From an uncultured Collinsella sp. (GTDB lineage Bacteria > Actinomycetota > Coriobacteriia > Coriobacteriales > Coriobacteriaceae): a stretch of 29,986 nt of DNA. A model generated the notes under the pieces. It did not search any database. It was not told the DNA's origin and saw only the letters and a program-made list of their open reading frames with translations. The translations under genes were made by a program, and so were the position numbers. The DNA lies in the NCBI GenBank assembly GCA_902465265.1, contig CABQMF010000020.1, forward strand, positions 1 through 29,986, read 5' to 3'. How positions within the stretch are numbered: the first letter of the stretch is position 1; the number at the start of each line of letters is the position of its first letter. Of the stretch, positions 1-8,574 are shown one piece after another.

Positions 1-13
1 GATAATACCCCCG

Positions 14-826
14 TCAACGAGTATGTGGAGCAAATCCACAAGTTCGCACAGGTATGGGGCTGACGAGTCGGCCCTCGTCGTCCTCGCATGCTTGATTCTG
101 ACGCTCGACATCGTAGGAGCAGATGGTCACGAGGTCTTGCATACCGGTGGAAACAATAGGTGCATCGACGCCCGGGGTCAAGCCCTGCAACAAAACATCA
201 GCTGCAGAAAGCAAAATCTCCGGACGCATGGAGCCCTCGTTGTCGGCATGGGTGTCGAGCATAAGTACCAGATGGTCCGGTCGCTCCCCCGCCGCGAGCT
301 CATAGCCAACGAGCGTATGGTCCAGATCAAGACGCTTGCTCTTTTTGCCGCGCGCATAGTCAATGCCATGACCCGCGCGCAGCGTGTCGATTGCAGCGCG
401 CACCTCGTCGGCGCTCACGGGTGCCTCGGGGTCCAAGTGCAAGTCGATGCGGTACGACAGACGCGTAAGCTGAGCCGTCAGCGCCGGCGTGCGCACGTCG
501 ATGTAGGCAGCCTCGATAGGCGCCAGATCGGCAGGGGACGCCGCGGCCAGGCGCTTAAAGGCCTCGTCGAGAGCGACGAACTCGGTCATAAACAGGTCAT
601 ACCACTCGCAGGTCGACGACGTGCCCACGGGCAGCGCCGACGAAAAGCCCACGCGCATATGCGGCGAGAAGCCCTGCGTCACGGCATAGGGCAGGCCCGC
701 ACGGCGCACGATGCGCTCAATGGTATGGATCAGTTCCAGATGGCCCAGGTACTTAAGGCGATCACGCTTGCCGTAGCGAACGCGCAGCCTAAAGAGCGTG
801 GGATTGTCGGTCAAGCGCTCACTCAT
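14..826 (-). CDS. TIGR03936/DUF2344 radical SAM-associated protein
   Basis: A 270-residue protein of the DUF2344 family, which is found next to or fused to TIGR03960-type radical SAM proteins. The N-terminal stretch with RLRVRYGKRDRLKYLGHLEL (about residues 13-32), followed by an R-R-A-G-L-P-Y-A and G-F-S-P-H-M-R segment, is the family hallmark. The biochemical role is not established; a part in RNA or protein modification has been suggested for this pair only by context. The ATG start lies in a 4-nt ATGA overlap with the stop of the radical SAM gene upstream, so translation is probably coupled. The C-terminal 30 residues or so are polar and not conserved in my recollection of the family. It is the last gene of the morphogenesis operon visible here; the next gene lies beyond the left edge. 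Confidence 0.85.
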   Translation of the reverse strand: MSERLTDNPTLFRLRVRYGKRDRLKYLGHLELIHTIERIVRRAGLPYAVTQGFSPHMRVGFSSALPVGTSSTCEWYDLFMTEFVALDEAFKRLAAASPADLAPIEAAYIDVRTPALTAQLTRLSYRIDLHLDPEAPVSADEVRAAIDTLRAGHGIDYARGKKSKRLDLDHTLVGYELAAGERPDHLVLMLDTHADNEGSMRPEILLSAADVLLQGLTPGVDAPIVSTGMQDLVTICSYDVERQNQACEDDEGRLVSPIPVRTCGFAPHTR

Positions 827-2700
827 GCGCGATCACCCATCAATACGTTCTTGGCGTGGAGCGTGGGACAGATTCCGCAGCCGGTACACGACGTGCGAGT
901 GCAATCTGGCGTCGTGACGCCCTCGAGCGAACGGCGGTATTCGCGCTCGAGGAAGCCGCGCGAGCAGCCGGGGCTCACGTGCTCCCAGGGCAGGCGCCAG
1001 TCCAGCTCGTAGGGCAAGTGCACCAGTTCGTTGAGGTCGATGCCGTTTTTGGCAGCGGCCTCCTTCCAGTTGTCGAGCGAGAAGTGCTCCACCCAGGCGT
1101 CGAAGCGCGAGCCCGCACGCCAGGCATCGATGATGACCGGCGTCATATCGCGACCGGCACGGGAGAGCGCAGCCTCGACAAGCGAGGTCTCGGCATCGTG
1201 GTAGTGCACGCGAACGGCACGGTTGCGCACGCTCGTGATGAGCAGCTTCTGACGGCGCTTGACGTCGTCGTAATCGAGCTGCGGGCACCACTGGAAAGGC
1301 GTTGCCGCCTTGGGGATGAACACCGAAACAGAGATAGACACCGAGATAGACCCGCGGCGTGCCTTGGGCACCACGGAGCGGCCGAGCTCCAGCACGTGAT
1401 CGGCCAGGTTGGCGATAGCCACGATGTCCTCGTCGCGCTCGCCGGGAAGGCCCATCATGAAGTAGAGCTTCATGCGGTTCCAGCCGGCCTCGAAGGCCGC
1501 CTTGGCCGCGCGATCCAAGTCCCCCTCGGTCACGTTCTTGTTGATGATGTCGCGCATACGCTGGCTGCCCGCCTCGGGCGCAAACGTCAGGCCGCCCTTC
1601 TTTTCGCCGGCAACCGACTCGGCCATGTCAACGCCAAACGAATCCAAGCGCTGCGACGGAATGGACACGCGAATGCCCGTGTCCTCCAGACGACGGTTGA
1701 GCCTACCGAGCACGTCGCGGATACAGGAGTGGTCGGTCGTCGAAAGCGAGGTAAGCGACACCTCATCATAGCCAGTCTTTTCCAAACCTTGGATCACTGA
1801 TGACACGATCTGGTCGGCCGAGCGCTCGCGTACCGGACGATACGTCATACCGGCCTGGCAAAAACGGCAGCCGCGGGCGCAGCCACGCAGGATCTCGATA
1901 GACAGGCGATCGTGGACGAGCTGCGCATACGGCACGCACGACTGAGAAAGCGGATTGGTGGCACCAAAGTCCTCGACGACGCGCTTGTAGACTACCGGCG
2001 GGACGTCCTTGCCCTCGCGCGGCACGGTGTAGCCATGCGGCGAGCATGGCTCGTCATGACGCACCTCATACAGGGACGGCACATAGGTACCGGCGACCGT
2101 CGCGAGCTGCTCGACAATCTGAGCGCGCGAGACGCCCTCGTCGCGCAAGCGGCGATGCAGCTGGCAGATCTCAAGCAGCGACTCCTCGCCCTCGCCAATG
2201 AGGATGGCATCGAAGAATGCCGCGTACGGCTCGGGGTTATACACCGAGGGACCACCGGCGACGATGATGGGATCGTCCTCGGTACGGTCGGCAGCCAACA
2301 GCGGAATGCCGGCGAGATCGAGCGCTTCGAGGAAGTTCGTCACAGCCATCTCGTGCGGCACGTGCATGCCGACGATGTCGAACGAGGCCACGGGCGCTGC
2401 ACCCTCGAGCGACAGCAGTGGAATCCCCGCCTCGCGCATGGCATCGCCCATATCGGGCCACGGCACATAACCGCGCTCGCAGGAAATGCCCTCGGCCTGA
2501 TTAAGGATGTTGTAGAGAATGGCGATGCCCTGATTGGGCAGACCGACCTCATACACGTCCGGATAGATCATGCAGCAGCGATAGTCGGCATCGGCCTTTG
2601 AGAGCGTGCCCCACTCGTGGTCGATATAGCGACTCGGCTTTTCGACCTTGGCGAGCAGCGGCTCGATCAGATGAAAACAGTCTTGGTATGGAACGCGCAA
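823..2700 (-). CDS. B12-binding domain / radical SAM protein (TIGR03960-like)
   Basis: A 625-residue radical SAM enzyme with an N-terminal cobalamin-binding-like region. The 4Fe-4S cluster motif is C-A-R-G-C-R-F-C (Cys274, Cys278, Cys281). A G-G-P-S-V-Y-N-P-E-P segment around residues 149-158 belongs to the B12-binding-like fold. The C-terminus carries a second cysteine group (Cys600, 605, 608, 611) that could hold another cluster. Family members are annotated as B12-binding radical SAM proteins of unknown substrate and sit beside the DUF2344 partner, as here. The start is a TTG preceded by AGGGG with a 6-nt gap; no better in-frame ATG lies before the conserved K-V-E-K-P-S-R-Y segment. The stop overlaps the next gene by 4 nt, and the DUF697-like gene ends 9 nt upstream. 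Confidence 0.88.
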   Translation of the reverse strand: MRVPYQDCFHLIEPLLAKVEKPSRYIDHEWGTLSKADADYRCCMIYPDVYEVGLPNQGIAILYNILNQAEGISCERGYVPWPDMGDAMREAGIPLLSLEGAAPVASFDIVGMHVPHEMAVTNFLEALDLAGIPLLAADRTEDDPIIVAGGPSVYNPEPYAAFFDAILIGEGEESLLEICQLHRRLRDEGVSRAQIVEQLATVAGTYVPSLYEVRHDEPCSPHGYTVPREGKDVPPVVYKRVVEDFGATNPLSQSCVPYAQLVHDRLSIEILRGCARGCRFCQAGMTYRPVRERSADQIVSSVIQGLEKTGYDEVSLTSLSTTDHSCIRDVLGRLNRRLEDTGIRVSIPSQRLDSFGVDMAESVAGEKKGGLTFAPEAGSQRMRDIINKNVTEGDLDRAAKAAFEAGWNRMKLYFMMGLPGERDEDIVAIANLADHVLELGRSVVPKARRGSISVSISVSVFIPKAATPFQWCPQLDYDDVKRRQKLLITSVRNRAVRVHYHDAETSLVEAALSRAGRDMTPVIIDAWRAGSRFDAWVEHFSLDNWKEAAAKNGIDLNELVHLPYELDWRLPWEHVSPGCSRGFLEREYRRSLEGVTTPDCTRTSCTGCGICPTLHAKNVLMGDRA

Positions 2701-2709
2701 AAGAAACCC

Positions 2710-3639
2710 CTAAGCAGCGAGATCGGATGCATCCTCAAAAGGAGTCATAGGACGGGTGGCACCGGCGACCGTGGTCACCAGGTCGCGAACGCGCGAGAAC
2801 GTAGCAGCAGCGACCTCGTTGGCGCGGCTGTAGTCGACATCGCGCTCGTAGAGCGACACGAGCGCGCGACCCATGCCATAGGTACCCGCGGCGGCGGTAA
2901 GCGCCTTGACGACAAAGCCGATGTGCGGCGTCTGCTTCACCAATGCGCGGGTGACGGCGCGAATCACCAGACCACCGGCAAGCACGCCTGCGACCTCATA
3001 GCCGCGCTCGGGCTTAATGCCGCGCCCAAAGATGGCCGCCAGCTCAAAGAGCATGCCCACCTGCGCCAGCGCCATCACGGGATAGTCGGCACCCGGCAAA
3101 AACACCAGGGCGCCCGTCGCCATGTTGGTGAGCGCGCACGAGGTAATGATGCGATTTGCCGCCGCGATGCGCATAAAGGCAAAATTGGCGGCAAAAGCCG
3201 TCTCCTTGTCCGTACGATCGAGGATCCAGCGGGCAAGCGTCTCGAGCAGATAGGTCTTATCGGTCGCCGCCACCACGCCGAGCATGGGCGTAGATTCCTC
3301 AACGAACGGCACCTCGACGGCGGACTCGGCAAGCACGCACACGGGCGCGCCGGCAATCACGAGCTCCTGCACAGCACTCTCCAGGCGGTCGGATCCGCAC
3401 GAGAGGACCAACACCACGTCGGTATCGGCCTTGGGAACGATACGGTCCTCCCCCAGGCGATCAACACGCACAATGCCCGAAGTCGTCTGCGGCACAAAGG
3501 CATCGCGCACCGTCTCGACCAAAAAGCGAGACGCGGTCGAATCAAGGTAAACCGAGACACGCACCGGTGTATCGGAATCCTTCTTAACAGACGCGCCCAT
3601 CTTAAAAGCGCTGGTCAACTTATCTACGGGAATCTTCAT
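2710..3639 (-). CDS. DUF697-like membrane-associated protein
   Basis: A 309-residue protein. Residues about 1-150 resemble a nucleotide-binding-like or small GTPase-like alpha/beta region but show no clear P-loop. Residues about 170-275 look like DUF697: an A-L-T-N-M-A-T-G-A-L segment, then a P-G-A-D-Y-P-V-M-A-L-A-Q-V-G-M-L motif, I-F-G-R-G-I and a late A-G-T-Y-G-M-G-R-A-L hydrophobic helix. DUF697 is known from YcjF-type membrane proteins and from GTPase-associated proteins; its function is unclear. The ATG start has a strong GGAGGGG Shine-Dalgarno. It sits 18 nt after rodA and 9 nt before the radical SAM gene, inside the elongation operon, which suggests a membrane role tied to cell shape. 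That role is inference only. Confidence 0.6.
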   Translation of the reverse strand: MKIPVDKLTSAFKMGASVKKDSDTPVRVSVYLDSTASRFLVETVRDAFVPQTTSGIVRVDRLGEDRIVPKADTDVVLVLSCGSDRLESAVQELVIAGAPVCVLAESAVEVPFVEESTPMLGVVAATDKTYLLETLARWILDRTDKETAFAANFAFMRIAAANRIITSCALTNMATGALVFLPGADYPVMALAQVGMLFELAAIFGRGIKPERGYEVAGVLAGGLVIRAVTRALVKQTPHIGFVVKALTAAAGTYGMGRALVSLYERDVDYSRANEVAAATFSRVRDLVTTVAGATRPMTPFEDASDLAA

Positions 3640-3657
3640 GGCAAACCCCTCCAGCGG

Positions 3658-4884
3658 TTACGCGGCGCCCGAACGATGCCGCCATATGGATTGTACGATA
3701 CCCACCGTCAGCAACTGAATCATCATCGACGACGAACCAAAACTAATAAACGGCAGCGGAATACCAGTAATCGGCATCATGCCAATGCACATGCCGATGT
3801 TCTCGAAGGTCTGGAACGCCCACATGCCGACGATACCCACGCACGATAGGCGCAAGAACAGCGACTCGCACTTAAAGGCAACGCGGATTGTCGAGAAAAT
3901 CAGCATCACGTAGAGGCACAGAAGCAAAAAGGAGCCGCAGAAGCCGAACGTCTCGGACAGGAAGGCGAAGACGAAGTCGGTGTGGAACTCGGGTAGAAAG
4001 CCGCCGGCCGACTGCGTCGCGTGGCCCAGGCCCTTACCAAAGAATCCACCCGAGCCGACGGCAATGAGCGACTGCTGCAGGTTGTAGGCATCGTCCGAAT
4101 TGGCATTGTCGGGGTCGATGAAGACCGTCAGACGATTCATCTGATACTGCTTAATGAGCACATCGTGGCCGAGCAACGAATCGAAGACAGAATCGAGCGC
4201 CAGGACGAGCGCCACCAAACCCACGAGCAGGGCCAAGGTCGACAGCACCCATTCGCGGCGTGCACCGCTCATGCAGATGACGATGGCACCCGAGACCAGC
4301 ACGACCAGGCCCGAGCCCAGGTCGCCCATGGCGACGACGGCCAAAAACGGGATGGACAGCATACCGCAGAGCTTGACGTAGTCGCGAACGGTATCGATGC
4401 GGCCGTTGTATTGCGAGCCAAGCGTGGCCATAAAGAAGATGGTGATGAGCTTGGCGAGCTCAACGGGCTGGAAGGTCAGGCCGATACCGGGAATCTTGAT
4501 CCAACCCGTCATTCCCAAGCCGCCCGTGTAGGACAGGCCCGGAATCTTGGGCGAAAAGATCACAATAAGGTCAATGACGAGCAGCGCCGTCGAGAAATTG
4601 GAAATGCCACGCAGGTCGGTGCGCCAGACGAGCACCGCCAGCACCGCGCCAATGCCAATGCCCAGCAGGTGGCGCGAGAACGAGGCATCGGCCTTAAACT
4701 GCGACGCCGACCAAATGATGATGGCGCCATAGGCAACGAGCGCGACGGTAGCCAGCAGCACACCGATGTGTACCTTCTGGCGGAACGTGCCGCGCGAGGC
4801 CGAGAGCTGCTTATTAACGCGGTCCAGGCTGCTGCGAGAGCCGGTTTTGGTTGAGCGGAACAGGTCCGCCGGCGAAAAGTCCAT
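3658..4884 (-). CDS. rodA: SEDS-family peptidoglycan glycosyltransferase RodA
   Basis: A 408-residue polytopic membrane protein of the SEDS (FtsW/RodA/SpoVE) family, which polymerises lipid II into glycan strands in the elongation machinery with PBP2. About ten hydrophobic segments follow a 40-residue polar N-terminus. Diagnostic motifs visible are F-Q-P-V-E-L-A-K (the family usually has QPSE, so Ser is replaced by Val), L-P-E-F-H-T-D-F-V-F-A, and near the end G-M-M-P-I-T-G-I-P-L-P-F-I-S-F-G-S-S-S. Pairing directly downstream of mrdA favours RodA over FtsW. The ATG start has a near-perfect GGAGGT ribosome site. The gap to mrdA is 9 nt. Confidence 0.93.
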   Translation of the reverse strand: MDFSPADLFRSTKTGSRSSLDRVNKQLSASRGTFRQKVHIGVLLATVALVAYGAIIIWSASQFKADASFSRHLLGIGIGAVLAVLVWRTDLRGISNFSTALLVIDLIVIFSPKIPGLSYTGGLGMTGWIKIPGIGLTFQPVELAKLITIFFMATLGSQYNGRIDTVRDYVKLCGMLSIPFLAVVAMGDLGSGLVVLVSGAIVICMSGARREWVLSTLALLVGLVALVLALDSVFDSLLGHDVLIKQYQMNRLTVFIDPDNANSDDAYNLQQSLIAVGSGGFFGKGLGHATQSAGGFLPEFHTDFVFAFLSETFGFCGSFLLLCLYVMLIFSTIRVAFKCESLFLRLSCVGIVGMWAFQTFENIGMCIGMMPITGIPLPFISFGSSSMMIQLLTVGIVQSIWRHRSGAA

Positions 4885-4893
4885 CGCAACCTC

Positions 4894-6963
4894 CTATCGA
4901 ACCGAGGAATCGCCCGTGGCCGTCGACGTGTCGGGCTCGTCATAAATCGCACCGAGGACATCGCGCACGACGTGCAGCGCGGTATCGGAGCCACCACCGC
5001 CCTGTTCCAAGACAGTGACAATCACGTACTTGGGGTCATCGGCCGGCGCGTAGGCGCAAAACCACGCGTAATCGTCCTCGCCGCTCTTCTCGCCCGTGCC
5101 GGACTTACCGTAGACCGTAGGGGTCAGGGAGTTAAAGTGCGCGGCGGTCGAAGTCGACGCAGAGTAAATCACATCGTGCATGCCGTTGCGAACAAGAGCC
5201 AAATCCGAATCGCTGTTGATCTTGGCCTCGAGACGCTTCTTCTTGCCCTTGCCGTTGTAGTTGTAGGCGTCACCGTCGCCATCGCGCGACACCGCCGACA
5301 AAAACACATGCGGCACATACTGTTTGCCGCCGTTGGCAATGCCCATATAGGCGCAGGCCATCTGCAGCGGTGTCACCAAAATGTCGCCCTGGCCGATGGC
5401 GATGTTCGTCATATCGCCAGCGTTCCATTTGCGGTCCTCGGCAGAGGCATCGGTAAAGTAAGACTCTTTCCACTCGGCATCGGGAATGCGGCCGGCACCC
5501 TCACTCGGAAGGTCGATACCGCAGGTCTTGCCTAGGCCCCAGCGACGAAAGACCTCTTGCAGGCCCTCGGGGTGCTGGTCGTTGTAGAAAAACGCCTTGC
5601 CCATATCGTAGAACACGGGGTCGCAGGAGTTGGCGATACCGGACTGCAGCGTCATCGTGCCGTGGCCGGAGTGCAGCCAGCAGTATTTTCCCCACGACTT
5701 GCCCAAGCCGGTCCAATAACCCGTGCAGTTGGTCGTCTGACTCGACGTGTACGTTCCAAACTCAAGGCCCGCCAAGGCCGAGAGAGGCTTAATGGTCGAA
5801 GCCGACATGTACTGGCCGCTAATGGCGCGGTTGAGCAGCGGATGCGAACCCTCGTCATCGTTGAGCTCGGTCCAAACATCGTTGGAGACGCCACCGATAA
5901 ACACCGAAGGATCGAACTTGGGCTCACTGGCCATGCCCAGAATCTCGCCGTTATTGGGGTCGAGGCACACCACGGCACCGTTGCCGGCGTCGCTGTGGCC
6001 TGTGGTCTTAGCGAGCTCAATGGCACTTGCAAGCGCCGTCTCGCAGGCTTGCTGAATCTTGAGGTCGAGCGTGAGCTTAATGTCGGAACCGGCCTTCGCG
6101 GGCACGGCGCCGGCCTGACCGGTCACATTGCCCGAGGCATCGACCTTCACCGTCTGCTCGCCGCGAATACCCTGCAGCAAGTTTTCGTAGTAGCTCTCGA
6201 CGCCCGCCTGGCCCACGATATCGCCCGACTGGTACGTAATCTGGCCGGCGGCGCTATCGTTATCGCCCGAAGCCTTCTTGTTCTGAGCCTCGAGCTGCTC
6301 GGAGGTAATGGTGCCGGTATAGCCCAAAATGTGACAGGCCGTCTCGCCGTACGGGTACTGGCGCTCGGTGCGCTCGGCAATCTTGACGCCCGGGAACTCG
6401 CCGGCATGCTCCTTGATATAGGCAACCGTGGAGCGGCGCACGTCCGTCGCGATGGTATGTAGACTCTGGGCGCCCTCGGAATTGTCCTGAATGTTGCGCA
6501 GAACCGCGACGTAGGGCATTCCGAGCACATTCGCGAGGTGATGCACCAGCACGGTGTCATCGGCCAGGTCGCGATAGGCGACAACGGCAAGTGAGGGACG
6601 GTTTTGCACAAGTGCCACGCCATTGCGATCAAGGATTCGTCCGCGCACAGCCGGCGTGGTGACAGTACGGGTCTGATTGCTCTTGGCCTGCTTGTCGTAG
6701 TAGTCCGACGAGACCATCTGCATACCCCACAGCTTAACGGCGAGCGCGGCAAACATCGCGCCCACGCCGGCGGTGAGGATGGAGAAGCGACCCTTGAAGG
6801 CGGTTGCGGCGGTATTGCCCTCGCCCTCGGTGGCGCGCGGGGCCGTTCCATGCTGCGTGTCGTAGGTAAAACGGGAATCGCCGCGGCGCATGATGACCAG
6901 CGCGACCACAATGGCCACGACCAGCACGATACCGGCGATGATAACCGTCATCTGGGAAGACAT
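4894..6963 (-). CDS. mrdA: Penicillin-binding protein 2 (elongation transpeptidase)
   Basis: A 689-residue class B penicillin-binding protein that cross-links peptidoglycan during elongation, partnered with RodA. The dimerisation (pedestal) region starts with R-G-R-I-L-D-R-N-G (residues 108-115). The transpeptidase motifs are S-T-I-K with nucleophile Ser389 and Lys392, S-C-D at 446-448, and K-S-G-T at 620-623, all in the usual order. KSGT in place of KTGT and SCD in place of SxN are tolerated variants in the class. Two hydrophobic helices are visible, residues about 7-24 and 61-80; the family normally has one. The ATG start has GGGGAGG 6 nt upstream. It lies between mreD and rodA, the classic rod-shape order. 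Confidence 0.93.
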   Translation of the reverse strand: MSSQMTVIIAGIVLVVAIVVALVIMRRGDSRFTYDTQHGTAPRATEGEGNTAATAFKGRFSILTAGVGAMFAALAVKLWGMQMVSSDYYDKQAKSNQTRTVTTPAVRGRILDRNGVALVQNRPSLAVVAYRDLADDTVLVHHLANVLGMPYVAVLRNIQDNSEGAQSLHTIATDVRRSTVAYIKEHAGEFPGVKIAERTERQYPYGETACHILGYTGTITSEQLEAQNKKASGDNDSAAGQITYQSGDIVGQAGVESYYENLLQGIRGEQTVKVDASGNVTGQAGAVPAKAGSDIKLTLDLKIQQACETALASAIELAKTTGHSDAGNGAVVCLDPNNGEILGMASEPKFDPSVFIGGVSNDVWTELNDDEGSHPLLNRAISGQYMSASTIKPLSALAGLEFGTYTSSQTTNCTGYWTGLGKSWGKYCWLHSGHGTMTLQSGIANSCDPVFYDMGKAFFYNDQHPEGLQEVFRRWGLGKTCGIDLPSEGAGRIPDAEWKESYFTDASAEDRKWNAGDMTNIAIGQGDILVTPLQMACAYMGIANGGKQYVPHVFLSAVSRDGDGDAYNYNGKGKKKRLEAKINSDSDLALVRNGMHDVIYSASTSTAAHFNSLTPTVYGKSGTGEKSGEDDYAWFCAYAPADDPKYVIVTVLEQGGGGSDTALHVVRDVLGAIYDEPDTSTATGDSSVR

Positions 6964-6976
6964 CTATGAGCCTCCC

Positions 6977-7543
6977 CTATTTGAGTTTGCGAGTCTTGGG
7001 CTTAAAGCGCATGCCCGCCTGATGACCACCGCGTGCGGAGAATCCGTAACCGGACTGCGGCACGACACCGGACATCAAAAACGGAATGGCAACCAGACCC
7101 GTCAGGATCGAAGACGGCAGTGCATGACCAAAAACGGCCACCACAAAGCTCGTCTCCAGACCCATAAACAGCAAGATGATGCTGTAGACCACATTGATGA
7201 CAAGCGCGAAGGCGCCCACGGTAATACCGCGCGCGCTCGGGGAGCCGCCCGTCTGACCGGCCGCGCTGTGCACCAGGGCAAAACTGCCCACCGTCAGCAG
7301 CAGCGACATAACGCCCACCGGAACGGCGGCGGAAAGATCATAGAACAGGCCGCTGCAAAAACCGCAGACGACAGCCCGCGTGGGATCGCCCGAGAACACG
7401 CTCAGGCATACCAGGATAATCATAAAGTTGACGCGACCGCCCGCAATGGAGATCTGCGGCGCCAGGCCCGCCTGCAGCAGCACGCACACAATGGCGGCGA
7501 TTGCAAACGTGCGGGAGCTCGCCCCCTGCTCGTGTAGATCCAT
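6977..7543 (-). CDS. mreD: Rod shape-determining protein MreD
   Basis: A small, very hydrophobic integral membrane protein of about 188 residues with five to six predicted membrane segments, matching MreD in size, topology and position between mreC and PBP2. MreD is part of the MreBCD-RodA-PBP2 complex. Sequence conservation in this family is weak, so the call rests mostly on context plus motifs such as the F-Y-D-L-S-A-A-V-P-V-G segment that resembles the D-x-x-S-x-x-P-x-G pattern of MreD. Two ATGs lie 6 nt apart; the inner one at 7543 is preferred because AGGGGG sits 7 nt upstream of it, while it touches the outer ATG at 7549. The basic C-terminus ends in KPKTRKLK. Confidence 0.85.
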   Translation of the reverse strand: MDLHEQGASSRTFAIAAIVCVLLQAGLAPQISIAGGRVNFMIILVCLSVFSGDPTRAVVCGFCSGLFYDLSAAVPVGVMSLLLTVGSFALVHSAAGQTGGSPSARGITVGAFALVINVVYSIILLFMGLETSFVVAVFGHALPSSILTGLVAIPFLMSGVVPQSGYGFSARGGHQAGMRFKPKTRKLK

Positions 7544-7554
7544 GGACATGCCCC

Positions 7555-8553
7555 CTATTCGCTCGAGCCGGAATCGGTCGTCTCGGACGTGTCGGAACTG
7601 TCATCCGAGCTCTCGTCCTTCGTCTTGGTCGCAGCATCGCGCGACGTTCCCTGCGGCGTGCTGTTAGCAGAGCTCACGTCCTCGTCCGAAGCCGACTGCT
7701 CGTCGGTCAGCGAGGTGATGACGAGCACCTCCTCGTTGTTCTCGGCCGTGGTCTGAGCGCGCACCACAATGGTGTAGTACACATCGTTGGCCGACTTCTC
7801 CACCGAGGAAACGGTGCCGAGAGGCAGGCCCTTGGGGAACACGCCGCCAATGCCAGAGGTCACGATGATGTCGCCCACTTTGACGTTGGAGTCGACGCTC
7901 ACGTACTCAAGGCGCAGGGTGCCATCGGGCTGGCCCTGCAGCATACCCTGGGCGCGCGTGTCCTGCACCATAGCGGACACGCCCGAGCTCTCGTCGCCAA
8001 TCAGGCGCACGGTAGAGGTCTTGGCCGATACCTCGATAATCTGGCCGATAACACCGGCAGAACTCGTCACGGGCATGTTGATGGTAAGGCCGTCGGCAGA
8101 GCCTTTGTCGATGGTAACGGTCGAGGTCCAGGCATCGCCCGACGCACCGACAATACGAGCGGCGGTCGACTTAAGGTTGTAGGTCGATTGCAGGCCGACC
8201 AGCCCCTCCAGACGCTCAGCGGTCTTTTGAGCCTCGGAGAGCTCAGCAACCTTAGAGGTCAGTTCCTCGTTTTGTTTTTTGAGCTCGTCGAGCGTGTCCT
8301 GCGACGCCGTAAGGTTAGAGAACACGTTGCCGATCGCATTGAAGGGAGCCGCCGCAGCCGAACCCACAAAGCGCACCGGCGAGGTAATCGTCGTTACGCC
8401 CGAACGCACGGCATGAATCGGCCCGGCCTCGCCCTCACGGATATAAAACGTGAGCAGCAACACCGAAATCAGGCTGAAAACAATCAACGGGCGCATACCC
8501 GTTGATTGTCGCTTGGTATTCAGATTTGGAGAGAAACCCGAAGATCGTGCCAA
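7555..8553 (-). CDS. mreC: Rod shape-determining protein MreC
   Basis: A 332-residue bitopic protein: short cytoplasmic N-terminus, one membrane helix (about residues 21-38), a coiled-coil stretch around residues 85-115 (L-K-K-Q-N-E-E-L-T-S-K-V and following), then the beta-rich MreC domain with A-R-I-V-G-A-S-G-D-A-W and G-D-I-I-V-T-S-G-I-G-G-V-F-P-K-G-L-P-L-G motifs. MreC scaffolds the extracellular elongation enzymes and activates PBP2. The last 45 residues or so are a Ser/Asp/Thr-rich low-complexity tail outside the conserved domain. The start is TTG with AAAGGTGG 8 nt upstream; the next in-frame ATG would remove part of the basic N-terminus. The gap from mreB is 21 nt. Confidence 0.93.
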   Translation of the reverse strand: MARSSGFSPNLNTKRQSTGMRPLIVFSLISVLLLTFYIREGEAGPIHAVRSGVTTITSPVRFVGSAAAAPFNAIGNVFSNLTASQDTLDELKKQNEELTSKVAELSEAQKTAERLEGLVGLQSTYNLKSTAARIVGASGDAWTSTVTIDKGSADGLTINMPVTSSAGVIGQIIEVSAKTSTVRLIGDESSGVSAMVQDTRAQGMLQGQPDGTLRLEYVSVDSNVKVGDIIVTSGIGGVFPKGLPLGTVSSVEKSANDVYYTIVVRAQTTAENNEEVLVITSLTDEQSASDEDVSSANSTPQGTSRDAATKTKDESSDDSSDTSETTDSGSSE

Positions 8554-8574
8554 ATGGAATCCACCTTTTGGAAA

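Noticed and set aside
2617..3849. Long plus-strand frame opposite the DUF697-like and rodA genes
   Set aside because: It is antisense to well-supported genes; the His/Arg/Gly-rich composition is the usual mirror-frame artefact of high-GC coding DNA.
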